From: a virus
DNA length: 64,000 nucleotides
IMG/VR virus record: IMGVR_UViG_3300009788_000007
Span: 16,601-80,600 of that record
Reading direction: 5' to 3' (one strand)
Part shown: positions 48,198 to 55,815 of the stretch, in pieces
Layout of the letters: each line of letters opens with the position of its first letter
How positions within the stretch are numbered: the stretch's first letter is position 1
Position numbers and translations under genes: made by a program
The notes under the pieces: generated by a model
Database searches by the model: none
Seen by the model: only the letters and a program-made list of their open reading frames with translations
Told to the model about the DNA's origin: nothing

Positions 48198-48586
48198 TTC
48201 TTCTTAGGCCCATCATTACGCACTGCGCCCCTAATGCCATCCATCAGCTTAAGGTAATTATCATGATGCAGCCCAGACAGTACTTCATCACTTAGGTACT
48301 TACCTAAAGTTATCATGTGTTCTTTGCAGTTGTCTATGGCCTGGGTACAACTTAATTCTTTAGGTGCAGCATTCTCGGCTTCTTTTTGCCTGCGTTGTAT
48401 TTCTTTGCCCATTAGTATTTGTGGGCATGTGCTCTTATGGGGTGTCATAAATACTGCGTTACAATCTGGGCACGGTGCGCTTGCTTCCTCTGGCGTCTTG
48501 GCTTCTTTGATATTGTCGTCTTGGCTTTCTATGCCTCCAGGCTGTGCCCCTTTTAAAGGTTTGCCATTCTCATCTACTTGATCCAT
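48194..48586 (-). CDS. Zinc-finger protein (130 aa)
   Basis: CPDCNAVFMTPHKSTC (about residues 39-54) is a C2HC-type zinc site. The rest is charged and helical. Overlaps the next gene by ATGA. Not recognised. Confidence 0.6.
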   Translation of the reverse strand: MDQVDENGKPLKGAQPGGIESQDDNIKEAKTPEEASAPCPDCNAVFMTPHKSTCPQILMGKEIQRRQKEAENAAPKELSCTQAIDNCKEHMITLGKYLSDEVLSGLHHDNYLKLMDGIRGAVRNDGPKKK

Positions 48587-48614
48587 CTTTATTAATCTCC
48601 TGTTACTTGTGTAC

Positions 48615-49094
48615 TTACTTAGTTTTTATTAACTGGTTTGCATCTTCGTGGTGTCGCCTATTAGTCTTTACTGCTAATTCATATGCATGTAAACAGTTTA
48701 TCAAATATTCAGACAAAACATAATCAGGGGTGTCTGAAAAATTCTCTTGGCTTGTGCAATTTAGTAGCTCAGTAAGTTTATCATAAAAAGTTTGTCTAGC
48801 ACTGCCACCAGTACCCCCGCCTTCTTGTTGTTTGTCTTCTGCAGGTATTGGCTCACTGCATGTCACATTCACTACATTATCAACTAAATCATTCTGTACA
48901 CGCTCAATTAATGTATTCATATCACGCTCTCTAATATTCATGTCATTAGCAACATCAACACAAGCTTCAGACCATGCCCAGCCCACAGCCTCAATACGGG
49001 CATCTCTAATTAGTTGGGCTACACGCTCTGCCATTGTTGTACCATTGTCGTGTATCTTAAGGGCCGCTGCTACTTTTATTAAATCATTGTCCAT
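48615..49094 (-). CDS. Hypothetical helical protein (159 aa)
   Basis: No Cys cluster; helical with WAWSEACVDVANDMN and a low-complexity EDKQQEGGGTGGSARQ linker near residue 90. Overlaps the next upstream gene by 11 bases. Not recognised. Confidence 0.6.
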   Translation of the reverse strand: MDNDLIKVAAALKIHDNGTTMAERVAQLIRDARIEAVGWAWSEACVDVANDMNIRERDMNTLIERVQNDLVDNVVNVTCSEPIPAEDKQQEGGGTGGSARQTFYDKLTELLNCTSQENFSDTPDYVLSEYLINCLHAYELAVKTNRRHHEDANQLIKTK

Positions 49095-49371
49095 TTTGCC
49101 ATTCTTTCATTCTTAGTTGCCATAGTTTATCACGTTCTTCAACACTTTTTATAGACCAATCATATCTAAATTTTTCAACATTATCCGCTATTGGTTGATC
49201 TATTATTTCGTAGTCACTATCCCATTTAAGTTTTTTACTATCATGGTCAAAAATAACAGGGGCGTTATTAGCTAACATTACAGTAAGTGTAATTTGTTTT
49301 GAATCCATACCTGTTAGCTTCAATAAATCAAACACACGGTGTAAGACTACTACACAGCCTGAGTTATACAT
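49084..49371 (-). CDS. Hypothetical protein (95 aa)
   Basis: Start at 49371 overlaps the upstream stop; the ATG at 49308 (MDSKQITLTVMLANNAP) is an alternative. C-terminal half helical with Trp (DKLWQLRMKEWQNGQ). Not recognised. Confidence 0.5.
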   Translation of the reverse strand: MYNSGCVVVLHRVFDLLKLTGMDSKQITLTVMLANNAPVIFDHDSKKLKWDSDYEIIDQPIADNVEKFRYDWSIKSVEERDKLWQLRMKEWQNGQ

Positions 49372-49552
49372 TTGTTACCTCTTTTCCTAAATCATACCAT
49401 GTAGCATTTTCCATATCACCTGCATAATTAACTGAGCAATGGAAAACTAATTCAGGGTGGGTTTTCTCGGTCACTACTTTTTGTTTAATAATCTCCCCAT
49501 TGTCGCAGTAAGTAATTATCATGCGTTTAGTGATATCCTGGTGCTTAATCAA
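49364..49552 (-). CDS. Hypothetical protein (62 aa)
   Basis: Beta-like (RMIITYCDNGEIIKQKVV, ELVFHCSVNYAGD). Coupled by overlap at both ends. Not recognised. Confidence 0.5.
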   Translation of the reverse strand: MIKHQDITKRMIITYCDNGEIIKQKVVTEKTHPELVFHCSVNYAGDMENATWYDLGKEVTNV

Positions 49553-49826
49553 ACCTATACCTTTCGCGCTCTACCTGCATAATAATAACTAAACATTTTT
49601 CGCAGTAAATGGTAACCCTTACTTTACTAATCTTTTCTTTATTCTCGGATACATACGTATCATGCCCAAACCATTTGCACCTAAAATAATACCAAAGAAT
49701 AACTGGTACCTGCTGCTTTACAATCGCCCATCGCCAACTTAAAGGTAGGTGGTCCTCATTAATCCTAAAAGCCTCAAAAAGGTGGTACCACAATCTAGGC
49801 TTTCTTTTGGGGTCCCATTCAATCAT
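49545..49826 (-). CDS. Zinc-binding hypothetical protein (93 aa)
   Basis: Aromatic and basic (RLWYHLFEAFRI, WYYFRCKWFGHDTY), ending with YCEKC; Cys and His may form one zinc site. Not recognised. Confidence 0.55.
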   Translation of the reverse strand: MIEWDPKRKPRLWYHLFEAFRINEDHLPLSWRWAIVKQQVPVILWYYFRCKWFGHDTYVSENKEKISKVRVTIYCEKCLVIIMQVERERYRFD

Positions 49827-50167
49827 GTGCCATCATACCCGTGTATAGGACCAGTTGCATTATGTAGTTTATTAAACTTGGTATGATTTTTTCTAGCCAA
49901 CCATGCAGCATATTTTGCTACGACTAGTGGGTGGTCACATGTAGACACTTCAAATTCTTTATAGTCACCATTTTTAAATTGTTCAATATTTACTGTAGTT
50001 ACTTTAGTTTTATTTAATAGCTCATGTAAAACAACACCATTAAGTTTACCGTTTGGTGCAGCAGCTTGTTTAACTGCATCTTCATGCTCTACTAACTCAT
50101 AAGTGTACGACTGTACTCTAAATATCTGCCCTACTCTATTAAAAACAAATCCTATTGGTCTATCCAT
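49823..50167 (-). CDS. Hypothetical protein (114 aa)
   Basis: The C-terminal half (HPLVVAKYAAWLARKNHTKF) recalls the AAWVLNQN stretch of the protein at 56065, so the two may be distantly related. Otherwise mixed alpha/beta. Not recognised. Confidence 0.5.
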   Translation of the reverse strand: MDRPIGFVFNRVGQIFRVQSYTYELVEHEDAVKQAAAPNGKLNGVVLHELLNKTKVTTVNIEQFKNGDYKEFEVSTCDHPLVVAKYAAWLARKNHTKFNKLHNATGPIHGYDGT

Positions 50168-50170
50168 TAG

Positions 50171-50662
50171 TCATTTTCTCCTGTAACAATTCTTACAAAT
50201 TTTATCATTCATAAACACTGCTATATAATTTTCAGGGTCTTTTGCATTTTGGTGTAGCCCTATCTTACATAAAGTTTCTTTCTTAACTACACGTACAAAG
50301 TTAGCCCACTCACGCTTTAAGTTTTCCCAGGGTGTGCGTGCCTGTACACCTTGTAGAAACCTGCATCTATAACAAAGTTCATTTAGTACTGGGCTATAAA
50401 CCTGAGCTTTACCGCACTTAGGGCAAGGGTACGGGTCAGGTATTATAGCTTTTAGTAAATCGTATTTTCTCAGCTCATTTTTTAAATTTTCAGTATTATA
50501 AATAGGCTCTAATTCTACATCAGGGAAAGGCACACAATAACTATCATCGGGGCAGTACAGTAAATCATTTGCATTAGCCCCTTTAGGCCATACAGTATGC
50601 TTATGCACTGGCTCATTACAAATTGTACAAATCCTATCAGCATCTTTTTTAAGATCGATCAT
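50171..50662 (-). CDS. Multi-zinc-ribbon protein (163 aa)
   Basis: Three Cys groups: CTICNEPVH, CPKCGKAQ with CYRC, and CKNCYRRK at the C-terminus. A zinc-ribbon protein likely to bind nucleic acid or protein. Overlaps the next upstream gene by 14 bases. Confidence 0.65.
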   Translation of the reverse strand: MIDLKKDADRICTICNEPVHKHTVWPKGANANDLLYCPDDSYCVPFPDVELEPIYNTENLKNELRKYDLLKAIIPDPYPCPKCGKAQVYSPVLNELCYRCRFLQGVQARTPWENLKREWANFVRVVKKETLCKIGLHQNAKDPENYIAVFMNDKICKNCYRRK

Positions 50663-50804
50663 CTTTTTTCATCTCTTCCAGTTCATCATTGCACCAATGG
50701 TGGTAAATACTATTCAATCGTGTAAGCCCTATATTTGCAGGGCCTTTACCAATCCCATATTTACCAGAGCCTATACTGTTATGGTTAAAGGGTTTGTTAC
50801 TCAT
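50649..50804 (-). CDS. Hypothetical protein (51 aa)
   Basis: Gly/Asn-rich start (MSNKPFNHNSIGSGKYGIGK) and acidic-basic end. Coupled to neighbours on both sides. Not recognised. Confidence 0.5.
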   Translation of the reverse strand: MSNKPFNHNSIGSGKYGIGKGPANIGLTRLNSIYHHWCNDELEEMKKDDRS

Positions 50805-51018
50805 GTTTACTCGATGTCTCATCTAACACAATTATTTTTGTCCCTGGTTTTATCACTATAGCACTAATACCCAGTTCTATTGTTAGTGGATCAGCCGCAA
50901 TGTACTCTGCAAATTCTACGTGCCCACCTTTACGATGAATATCAAATAGCTTAGATATTTCTGGCCTATGCTCCCAAGCAAACTCACCTTCTATTGATAA
51001 AACTATCTTCCTACTCAT
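50797..51018 (-). CDS. Hypothetical protein, PG-x-K type (73 aa)
   Basis: Ends with PLTIELGISAIVIKPGTKII then VLDET. The protein at 51555 has the same plan (PLMVNLGRVKIELQPGAK, then ET), so the two are paralogues of an unknown beta fold. Confidence 0.6.
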   Translation of the reverse strand: MSRKIVLSIEGEFAWEHRPEISKLFDIHRKGGHVEFAEYIAADPLTIELGISAIVIKPGTKIIVLDETSSKHE

Positions 51019-51220
51019 CGTACTTTTCCAAAGATTTTTTAATTAGAGATATCTTATCATTAATAAGGTTTATAGTTTCATCAATACTTTGCCTAATCTC
51101 ACCTACTCCTTGCACGCTATTTGTGCAGGCTTTGGTTTGATATGCACACCATTCACATCTTTTTAGAGCTTCCACAGCATCTTTTTGTTGCTTTAAAAAA
51201 CGTTCTTTTGCGTCACTCAC
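51011..51220 (-). CDS. Helical protein with Cys pair (69 aa)
   Basis: GTG start overlapping the previous stop. CEWCAYQTKAC near the middle; then a helical C-terminus (NLINDKISLIKKSLEKY). Not recognised. Confidence 0.5.
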   Translation of the reverse strand: MSDAKERFLKQQKDAVEALKRCEWCAYQTKACTNSVQGVGEIRQSIDETINLINDKISLIKKSLEKYDE

Positions 51221-51297
51221 TTCATTAACCTATTAGTACGCACAATAACACCTGCGAACATAAAGGCAATACAAACAATAATAATAAAATTACTCAT
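51217..51297 (-). CDS. Single-span membrane microprotein (26 aa)
   Basis: MSNFIIIVCIAFMFAGVIV is one membrane segment followed by RTNRLMK. Both ends overlap neighbours (ATG within one frame, GTG of the next), which argues for real translation. It follows a CWD-type protein, like the pair at 52495/52403. Confidence 0.5.
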   Translation of the reverse strand: MSNFIIIVCIAFMFAGVIVRTNRLMK

Positions 51298-51427
51298 CGT
51301 TCCAACACTGGCAACCTTTAGCATTATCCCAACATACAGTACAAATATCTTCGATTACTCTTTTAATAATGTCTATGGCTACATTATTAAAGCCTTCGTC
51401 TGCAAGTTTTTTATCAAATGGTTTCAT
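51290..51427 (-). CDS. CWD-type small protein, copy 1 (45 aa)
   Basis: Helical N-terminus (GFNNVAIDIIKRVIEDI), then CTVCWD and CQCW: four Cys in the last 17 residues. The protein at 52495 has the same plan. Overlaps the microprotein gene by 8 bases. Possible zinc site. Confidence 0.55.
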   Translation of the reverse strand: MKPFDKKLADEGFNNVAIDIIKRVIEDICTVCWDNAKGCQCWNDE

Positions 51428-51558
51428 TTCAGGCTTATTCTCAAAAAAATAGCAAACAATAAATCTATCATAGCCTTATCATATTCTTCTTTATAGATAA
51501 AAAAGGTAACAGCGCCTATTAATAAAACTATGCATATTTCTATAAAAATTTTAATCAT
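51424..51558 (-). CDS. Single-span membrane microprotein (44 aa)
   Basis: KIFIEICIVLLIGAVTFFIY is a membrane segment; the C-terminal half is amphipathic. ATGA overlap with both neighbours. Not recognised. Confidence 0.5.
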   Translation of the reverse strand: MIKIFIEICIVLLIGAVTFFIYKEEYDKAMIDLLFAIFLRISLK

Positions 51559-51791
51559 TGCTTGCAAACTCCTATAACCTCATTGATATCTGTCACTGTT
51601 TCCTGTATCTGCAGTTTTGCCCCTGGCTGTAGTTCAATCTTAACTCTGCCCAGGTTAACCATTAGTGGCACTGCTCCTGTGTACTTTAACTTGCTTACCT
51701 CGCCCATTATCTGTTCAAACTCTGGGGCCATATCACAGTTAGTAAATACTTTGTAATCATCTTCTATAGTAATTCTTATTAATTTAGCCAT
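51555..51791 (-). CDS. Hypothetical protein, PG-x-K type (78 aa)
   Basis: LIRITIEDDYKVF at the start and PLMVNLGRVKIELQPGAKLQ at the C-terminal half. Paralogue of the 50797 protein. All-beta look. Function unknown. Confidence 0.6.
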   Translation of the reverse strand: MAKLIRITIEDDYKVFTNCDMAPEFEQIMGEVSKLKYTGAVPLMVNLGRVKIELQPGAKLQIQETVTDINEVIGVCKQ

Positions 51792-51803
51792 ATTGTTTTA
51801 CCT

Positions 51804-52022
51804 TTACCAAAACTTCCACCATTTTTTAGCAGGGCTGTAAACTTCAATACCGGCTAACTCCATACCTGAACCCCCTGCAACCTTATCAGCATCATCACAA
51901 AATTTTGTTATATGGTCAACCACTTCTTTTAATTCCACTGTACTTAACCCGCTAGGTACTTCAATTTTAACAGTCAATATCTTGTCAGTGCAGGCAGCCC
52001 CTAAATATTTAAATTTCGTCAT
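51804..52022 (-). CDS. Hypothetical protein (72 aa)
   Basis: ATG at 52022 follows GAGAGG; the upstream GTG is rejected. Beta start (ILTVKIEVPSGLSTVELKE) and Trp/Lys-rich end (AKKWWKFW). Not recognised. Confidence 0.55.
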   Translation of the reverse strand: MTKFKYLGAACTDKILTVKIEVPSGLSTVELKEVVDHITKFCDDADKVAGGSGMELAGIEVYSPAKKWWKFW

Positions 52023-52266
52023 GGTAAACCTCTCTCTTCGTACCACAGTGTATACAAAATTCGCCTACATTAAAAATACCGTTTGATTTATATTTAAATT
52101 CATGTTTAGCAAAGATGCGCATACTAATCAGTAGCGCCATAGCGTGGCAGTACTTGGCCCACTGGTTTAAATAATGCGTAGGGTTAGGGTGCCCTGTAGC
52201 CTGGGGTAATTGTACTAAATTAATTCTTTCTTCCAAATCTTTGCATAGCTGCTGCCTCATCGCCAT
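52009..52266 (-). CDS. Hypothetical protein with Cys/His site (85 aa)
   Basis: Helical with HYLNQWAKYCHAMALLISM, then FCIHCGTKREVYH, a Cys-x2-Cys near the C-terminus. Could bind zinc. Not recognised. Confidence 0.55.
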   Translation of the reverse strand: MAMRQQLCKDLEERINLVQLPQATGHPNPTHYLNQWAKYCHAMALLISMRIFAKHEFKYKSNGIFNVGEFCIHCGTKREVYHDEI

Positions 52267-52406
52267 AACAACGCATCAACTATATTTATCATTATCTGGG
52301 TCTGTGTCATCTCTGGGTGACTGAATGCATACGATGCTTCTGCAATTGTAAGATAGGCAATTACAAAGATTAGCCCGTAGTAGAATACCTTTTCTTTTTT
52401 AGTCAT
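52257..52406 (-). CDS. Single-span membrane protein (49 aa)
   Basis: VFYYGLIFVIAYLTIAEASY is a membrane segment after a short Lys-rich start. Coupled by overlap to both neighbours. Not recognised. Confidence 0.5.
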   Translation of the reverse strand: MTKKEKVFYYGLIFVIAYLTIAEASYAFSHPEMTQTQIMINIVDALLWR

Positions 52407-52489
52407 GATAGGTGACGATATATAAAGATAATAATATTTATCAGTACAAAGATAAGGGACAGGGCAGAACGTTTACGATACTTATCCAT
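52403..52489 (-). CDS. Single-span membrane microprotein (28 aa)
   Basis: Basic N-terminus (MDKYRKRSA) then LSLIFVLINIIIFIY. The stop overlaps the next ATG (TCATGA context). It follows the second CWD-type gene, mirroring the pair at 51290/51217. Confidence 0.5.
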   Translation of the reverse strand: MDKYRKRSALSLIFVLINIIIFIYRHLS

Positions 52490-52494
52490 CGTTC

Positions 52495-52620
52495 TCACAA
52501 TGACAGGGGGTAAACTTCATCCCAACAACTATTACAGACATACGTAATAGCCAGATTAATCTGTTTAATTTGTAGTTCACTAAAGCCCTTTTGGGTAAGG
52601 TATTCTTCAAATAGGTTCAT
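52495..52620 (-). CDS. CWD-type small protein, copy 2 (41 aa)
   Basis: GFSELQIKQINLAITYVCNS then CWDEV: helix followed by C-x2-CWD, like the protein at 51290. Starts inside the end of the HD-domain gene. Unknown role. Confidence 0.55.
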   Translation of the reverse strand: MNLFEEYLTQKGFSELQIKQINLAITYVCNSCWDEVYPLSL

Positions 52621-53030
52621 TTGTTTAATATCTCCAATGCACGTTTATATTTATTTCTACGGTCATCATACTTAGGATCGTCAGGCATGGTAGACGTGTT
52701 ATGCTCAATATCTGCAATCTTAATCAAACGGGTTGAACTGTCCGAGGCAACTAACCGTATGTAGTCAAGGTAGTCCATGTTTTTATCTTTACTGAGAAGT
52801 TTAATTCGGAAGATCATACCTTCACTAAACCCATTAGAATATAAAATACCTTCAGTAATTTTAGTATCTTCAAAGATGTCATGGAATACGGCAAGTATCC
52901 TTAATGACTCATCAGTGAATTGGTTAGATACCATGATAGGGTGTACTGATGCAGGTGTAACACCATCCATCCTATATTGTCCCTCATGATATCGTAGACA
53001 TAACCCTAGTGCTTTTTCATATGTGCTCAT
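52617..53030 (-). CDS. RelA/SpoT-like HD hydrolase
   Basis: 137 residues. CLRYHEGQYRMDGVTPASVH then P, FHDIFEDT (HDxxED) and IKIADIEHN match the HD domain of RelA/SpoT and small alarmone hydrolases. The HDxxED pair is the residue set of hydrolase-active members. It could therefore degrade (p)ppGpp-like nucleotides in the host. No synthetase domain is present. Confidence 0.72.
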   Translation of the reverse strand: MSTYEKALGLCLRYHEGQYRMDGVTPASVHPIMVSNQFTDESLRILAVFHDIFEDTKITEGILYSNGFSEGMIFRIKLLSKDKNMDYLDYIRLVASDSSTRLIKIADIEHNTSTMPDDPKYDDRRNKYKRALEILNK

Positions 53031-53131
53031 TGTATTCTTCCTTTTGTTTTCTTTGGTAGTTTGGGTTTGTTGTGCCTACACTCATTACGCTTTACATAAC
53101 GATTACAGGTCTTACACCATTTCATTTTCAT
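53027..53131 (-). CDS. Zinc-finger microprotein (34 aa)
   Basis: CKTC and CRH make a C2CH-type zinc site; very basic tail (KPKLPKKTKGR). ATGA overlap with the HD gene. Likely binds nucleic acid. Confidence 0.55.
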   Translation of the reverse strand: MKMKWCKTCNRYVKRNECRHNKPKLPKKTKGRIQ

Positions 53132-53159
53132 GACTGTCTTTCTTCGTATATGTCTAAAC

Positions 53160-53216
53160 CTATTCACCCTTATCAGGATCTATAGTTATACATAGTACCA
53201 TTTGTTCTTTACCCAT
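53160..53216 (-). CDS. Possible 18-residue peptide
   Basis: A short frame (MGKEQMVLCITIDPDKGE) starts in a TAATG overlap with the upstream gene. Too short for certainty. Confidence 0.25.
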   Translation of the reverse strand: MGKEQMVLCITIDPDKGE

Positions 53217-53503
53217 TATATTTGCTCCTTTAGTATTTCGTATTCTTCTCTTGTTATCTCTTCGCTATATACTAATGTATATTCCTCATCTTTGAGTTTG
53301 TTACACAACACACCAGCATACATAGCGGGCTTTTTCTCTGTAACGGTATGCCAGTAATCACCCAATTTTAATGCTTGTTCAGAATTAGGTTTCGCCTTTT
53401 GTTCATCAGTCATCAAGTTAAATATTAACGCTATATAATCAGCGCCTTCACAGTTTTCACACATACTCACTGTGACATTAGGATTGCTAACTAAAATACT
53501 ACT
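53216..53503 (-). CDS. Hypothetical protein (95 aa)
   Basis: ATG at 53503 (MSSILVSNPNVTVSMCENCE) overlaps the upstream stop. Contains CENC; helical and acidic C-terminus (EEITREEYEILKEQI). The start region looks like a phage zinc-containing protein, but no family is recognised. Confidence 0.5.
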   Translation of the reverse strand, partial: SSILVSNPNVTVSMCENCEGADYIALIFNLMTDEQKAKPNSEQALKLGDYWHTVTEKKPAMYAGVLCNKLKDEEYTLVYSEEITREEYEILKEQI

Positions 53504-53801
53504 CATCACTACTGCTTTCTGGTGCTTTAGAGATACACCGCCATGAATTAAATATATGGCTTTCCCACACAGAACCATCTTCTAAAGCTGCCACTTTACT
53601 ACCACCACGATTAACACTAACATCAACAGCTTTTCCAGGTAAGTCTTTTACTACAATGCCTGCTTTTTTATCAAAGTGGTATTGCTGTACTTTTTCTGCA
53701 GTGCGTGCATCACGATTTTTTCCAAGCTGTCTATCTAAAAATATAATTGATGAGACAACAACTAAACCAAAAGCAAGTAGAGCCTTATCTGAATGCCTCA
53801 T
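53499..53801 (-). CDS. Membrane-anchored hypothetical protein (100 aa)
   Basis: N-terminal membrane segment (ALLAFGLVVVSSIIFL), then a charged soluble part with Trp near the end (VWESHIFNSWRCISKA). Possibly anchored with the C-terminus outside. Not recognised. Confidence 0.6.
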   Translation of the reverse strand: MRHSDKALLAFGLVVVSSIIFLDRQLGKNRDARTAEKVQQYHFDKKAGIVVKDLPGKAVDVSVNRGGSKVAALEDGSVWESHIFNSWRCISKAPESSSDE

Positions 53802-54127
53802 TTTTTACTTACCTCTCTAATAACATTTTCAAAGTCTTCAAGCATTTTAGATAAAGCTTGTGCCTCTCCTGCGTGCTCATCATCTATCTGTTCGTGTGGC
53901 TTAAAAGTCCATAAATCTTTTATACGTACAGCAGCTTCTAATGCTGCAAGCATAACGGGTGCATTCTTAAATAAGTTAGCGTAATACTTTTGTTCAGATT
54001 CAAAAGGTTCATCGTAACCAAGCTCTACAGCACAGATACAAATTTTACTATCTGCACATCGTTTATCTGTTGTTATTGAGATTTTATCTGCATCATCGCA
54101 GTAAAATGTTTTTAATTGATCTCCCAT
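53798..54127 (-). CDS. Hypothetical protein (109 aa)
   Basis: The C-terminal part (LWTFKPHEQIDDEHAGEAQA then LSKMLEDFENV) resembles LWTYTDVVSDENIGEAEALC in the protein at 59187; a small shared domain. Function unknown. Confidence 0.55.
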   Translation of the reverse strand: MGDQLKTFYCDDADKISITTDKRCADSKICICAVELGYDEPFESEQKYYANLFKNAPVMLAALEAAVRIKDLWTFKPHEQIDDEHAGEAQALSKMLEDFENVIREVSKK

Positions 54128-54202
54128 AAGAGTAACCTTTATTTTTTGTTTCCATTAAGCAAACTATTATAAAGCATTACACTAGTGGTATGTCAAGGGC
54201 TT

Positions 54203-54922
54203 TTATTCTATCTCCTCATCCCAGTCTGGGGGCGGGGCCATAACCTTTGTTATCTCGGCTAAAACTTCCCTTACCGCTGTCGCTTTATCGTCTGTGGTGC
54301 CGCCTGTACCCTGGTTTTCTGGGTAGTATGTTTCTCGTCTTCTGCCTCTAAGCATAAAAGTAGTCAGCTGAGTTTCCCATTTTTTCTTAGTTAAAAAACA
54401 TTTCTCACCTGTTTTCGGGTCTTCAGTAAAAACAGGTTCACCTTCCCATAAGTACAATTCATCAGTGCCATGTATCGCCCTGTGTGTGGCTGACTTTTCA
54501 ATTTTATCTGTGATGCTATCCCTAACATCTTCACAGGCTGTTCTAAATTCTCGGCATCCACGCATGTACCTACGCAGTGTGTCTGCGTGTATAGGTAACT
54601 CAGCACAAGCAATACTTTTCGTGTAGTGTGTTGCGTATAGTTCTAAATATTGTTCAGCCCAATCAGGCCAATGTTTATAAATTTCACCTGTCACATCATG
54701 TGCTGGTGGTCTACCTACTCTTCTAAAAGGGGGGGTACTAATTACAACACTATTCTTATTATTTTTATTTTTAGTAACGGCTTTTTTCTTAGTAGTTTTC
54801 TTTTTCGTACTCTTTTTCTTCTTATACTTATCAGCTGCCGTAGGTTTACGTTTTTCTTTTTTAATAACTAACTTACCAATTATTTTTTTCTTAGTACTTT
54901 TCTTAATATTTTTATCTGTCAT
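54203..54922 (-). CDS. terS: Terminase small subunit
   Basis: 239 residues. The first 60 residues are an extremely Lys-rich tail. The core has an HTH-like part (WAEQYLELYATHYTKSIACA, HADTLRRYMRGCREF) and the C-terminal pattern THRAIHGTDELYLWEG then WETQLTTFMLRGRR of known small terminases. It recognises the packaging site. It lies 9.8 kb upstream of TerL. The ATG at 54922 is used; no clear ribosome site precedes it. Confidence 0.82.
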   Translation of the reverse strand: MTDKNIKKSTKKKIIGKLVIKKEKRKPTAADKYKKKKSTKKKTTKKKAVTKNKNNKNSVVISTPPFRRVGRPPAHDVTGEIYKHWPDWAEQYLELYATHYTKSIACAELPIHADTLRRYMRGCREFRTACEDVRDSITDKIEKSATHRAIHGTDELYLWEGEPVFTEDPKTGEKCFLTKKKWETQLTTFMLRGRRRETYYPENQGTGGTTDDKATAVREVLAEITKVMAPPPDWDEEIE

Positions 54923-55002
54923 ATAAAATATAATACATAATCCCTGCAACTAATACAATCATACCTCTTTACTGCATTTACCCTTAGTCTACAGCATTGC
55001 AC

Positions 55003-55030
55003 CCCTAGTCCCTCAGTCCCTCCCTATGGG
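55003..55030 (-). promoter_or_regulatory. CCCTATAGGGAG-like motif, copy 3 (putative late promoter)
   Basis: On the minus strand CCCCATAGGGAGGGACTGAG stands about 80 bases upstream of TerS and overlaps the end of the zinc-ribbon gene. Same purine-rich tail as the copies at 35523 and 40250, with one core base changed. Confidence 0.4.
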
Positions 55031-55815
55031 GTAGGTAGTACAGTTTCGTCAGTACCTATTAAATATTTCCAAAATTTATACATAAACCCTGATAAATGTA
55101 TTGATGGGTGTAACCTATACACTGCATAAATAACTTCAGGGTCGGTCACTGCATCGCACTCTTCCATGTCTAATATATTCCATGTGTAGTGCACTGCATC
55201 TTTATTACGTGTAAACATTGTATAGTTAAAAGGGTCTTCATCCTCTAACCATACCTGCACATAACCGTCTTGTGGGCCACCTATAAACTTATACTGTTTA
55301 GCATTACCTTTTTTATTACTGCGCTGCATTAAATTATTCCAAGCATCCTTGGCTGCTGTGATATTACTTTTAGCCTCAACACTAAACTTCTTACCACAGC
55401 TTGCATTGCTACATGTAAAAGTATGTGATGCAAATAATTTTTGGTACATAGGGTGTGCCCCGCATCCTGCACAATAATCTAATACAAATAAATGTTTATT
55501 AATTACTATAGTATATGTTGGTTTAGGTTGGCTTGGTAGCATTTTAAAGGCTTTCTCTTGCACATAACTTATACCGGCCTCTACAGGTCCTTCTGTACCA
55601 CCTCTACATTCTGCACTAATCATCTCATTCCAATGGTCAACGGCTTCTGCAACACTGCCACACTGTACCCTGGGGGTATGCGTGCACTTTTCATCCTCAC
55701 ACTGCATCACATGCTGGCTGGTAACCATTATCTCTGTGTACTCTGGCCTGCTGCCGCACACGTAACAACAATACACTTTGTACATAGTGCCATTTATTTC
55801 AATGGGTTTAATCAT
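55024..55815 (-). CDS. Tandem Lar-like zinc-ribbon protein
   Basis: 263 residues. Two zinc ribbons in a row: YCCYVCGSRPEYTEI ... CEDEKC ... AVDHWNEMI (about 14-68) and YCAGCGAHPMYQKL ... CSNASC ... DAWNNLM (about 113-163). The CxxCG...CxxxxC then WN pattern resembles restriction-alleviation Lar-type proteins. The third part (YKFIGGPQDGYVQVW) is a common small phage domain. An antirestriction role is possible but unproven. Confidence 0.65.
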   Translation of the reverse strand: MIKPIEINGTMYKVYCCYVCGSRPEYTEIMVTSQHVMQCEDEKCTHTPRVQCGSVAEAVDHWNEMISAECRGGTEGPVEAGISYVQEKAFKMLPSQPKPTYTIVINKHLFVLDYCAGCGAHPMYQKLFASHTFTCSNASCGKKFSVEAKSNITAAKDAWNNLMQRSNKKGNAKQYKFIGGPQDGYVQVWLEDEDPFNYTMFTRNKDAVHYTWNILDMEECDAVTDPEVIYAVYRLHPSIHLSGFMYKFWKYLIGTDETVLPTP

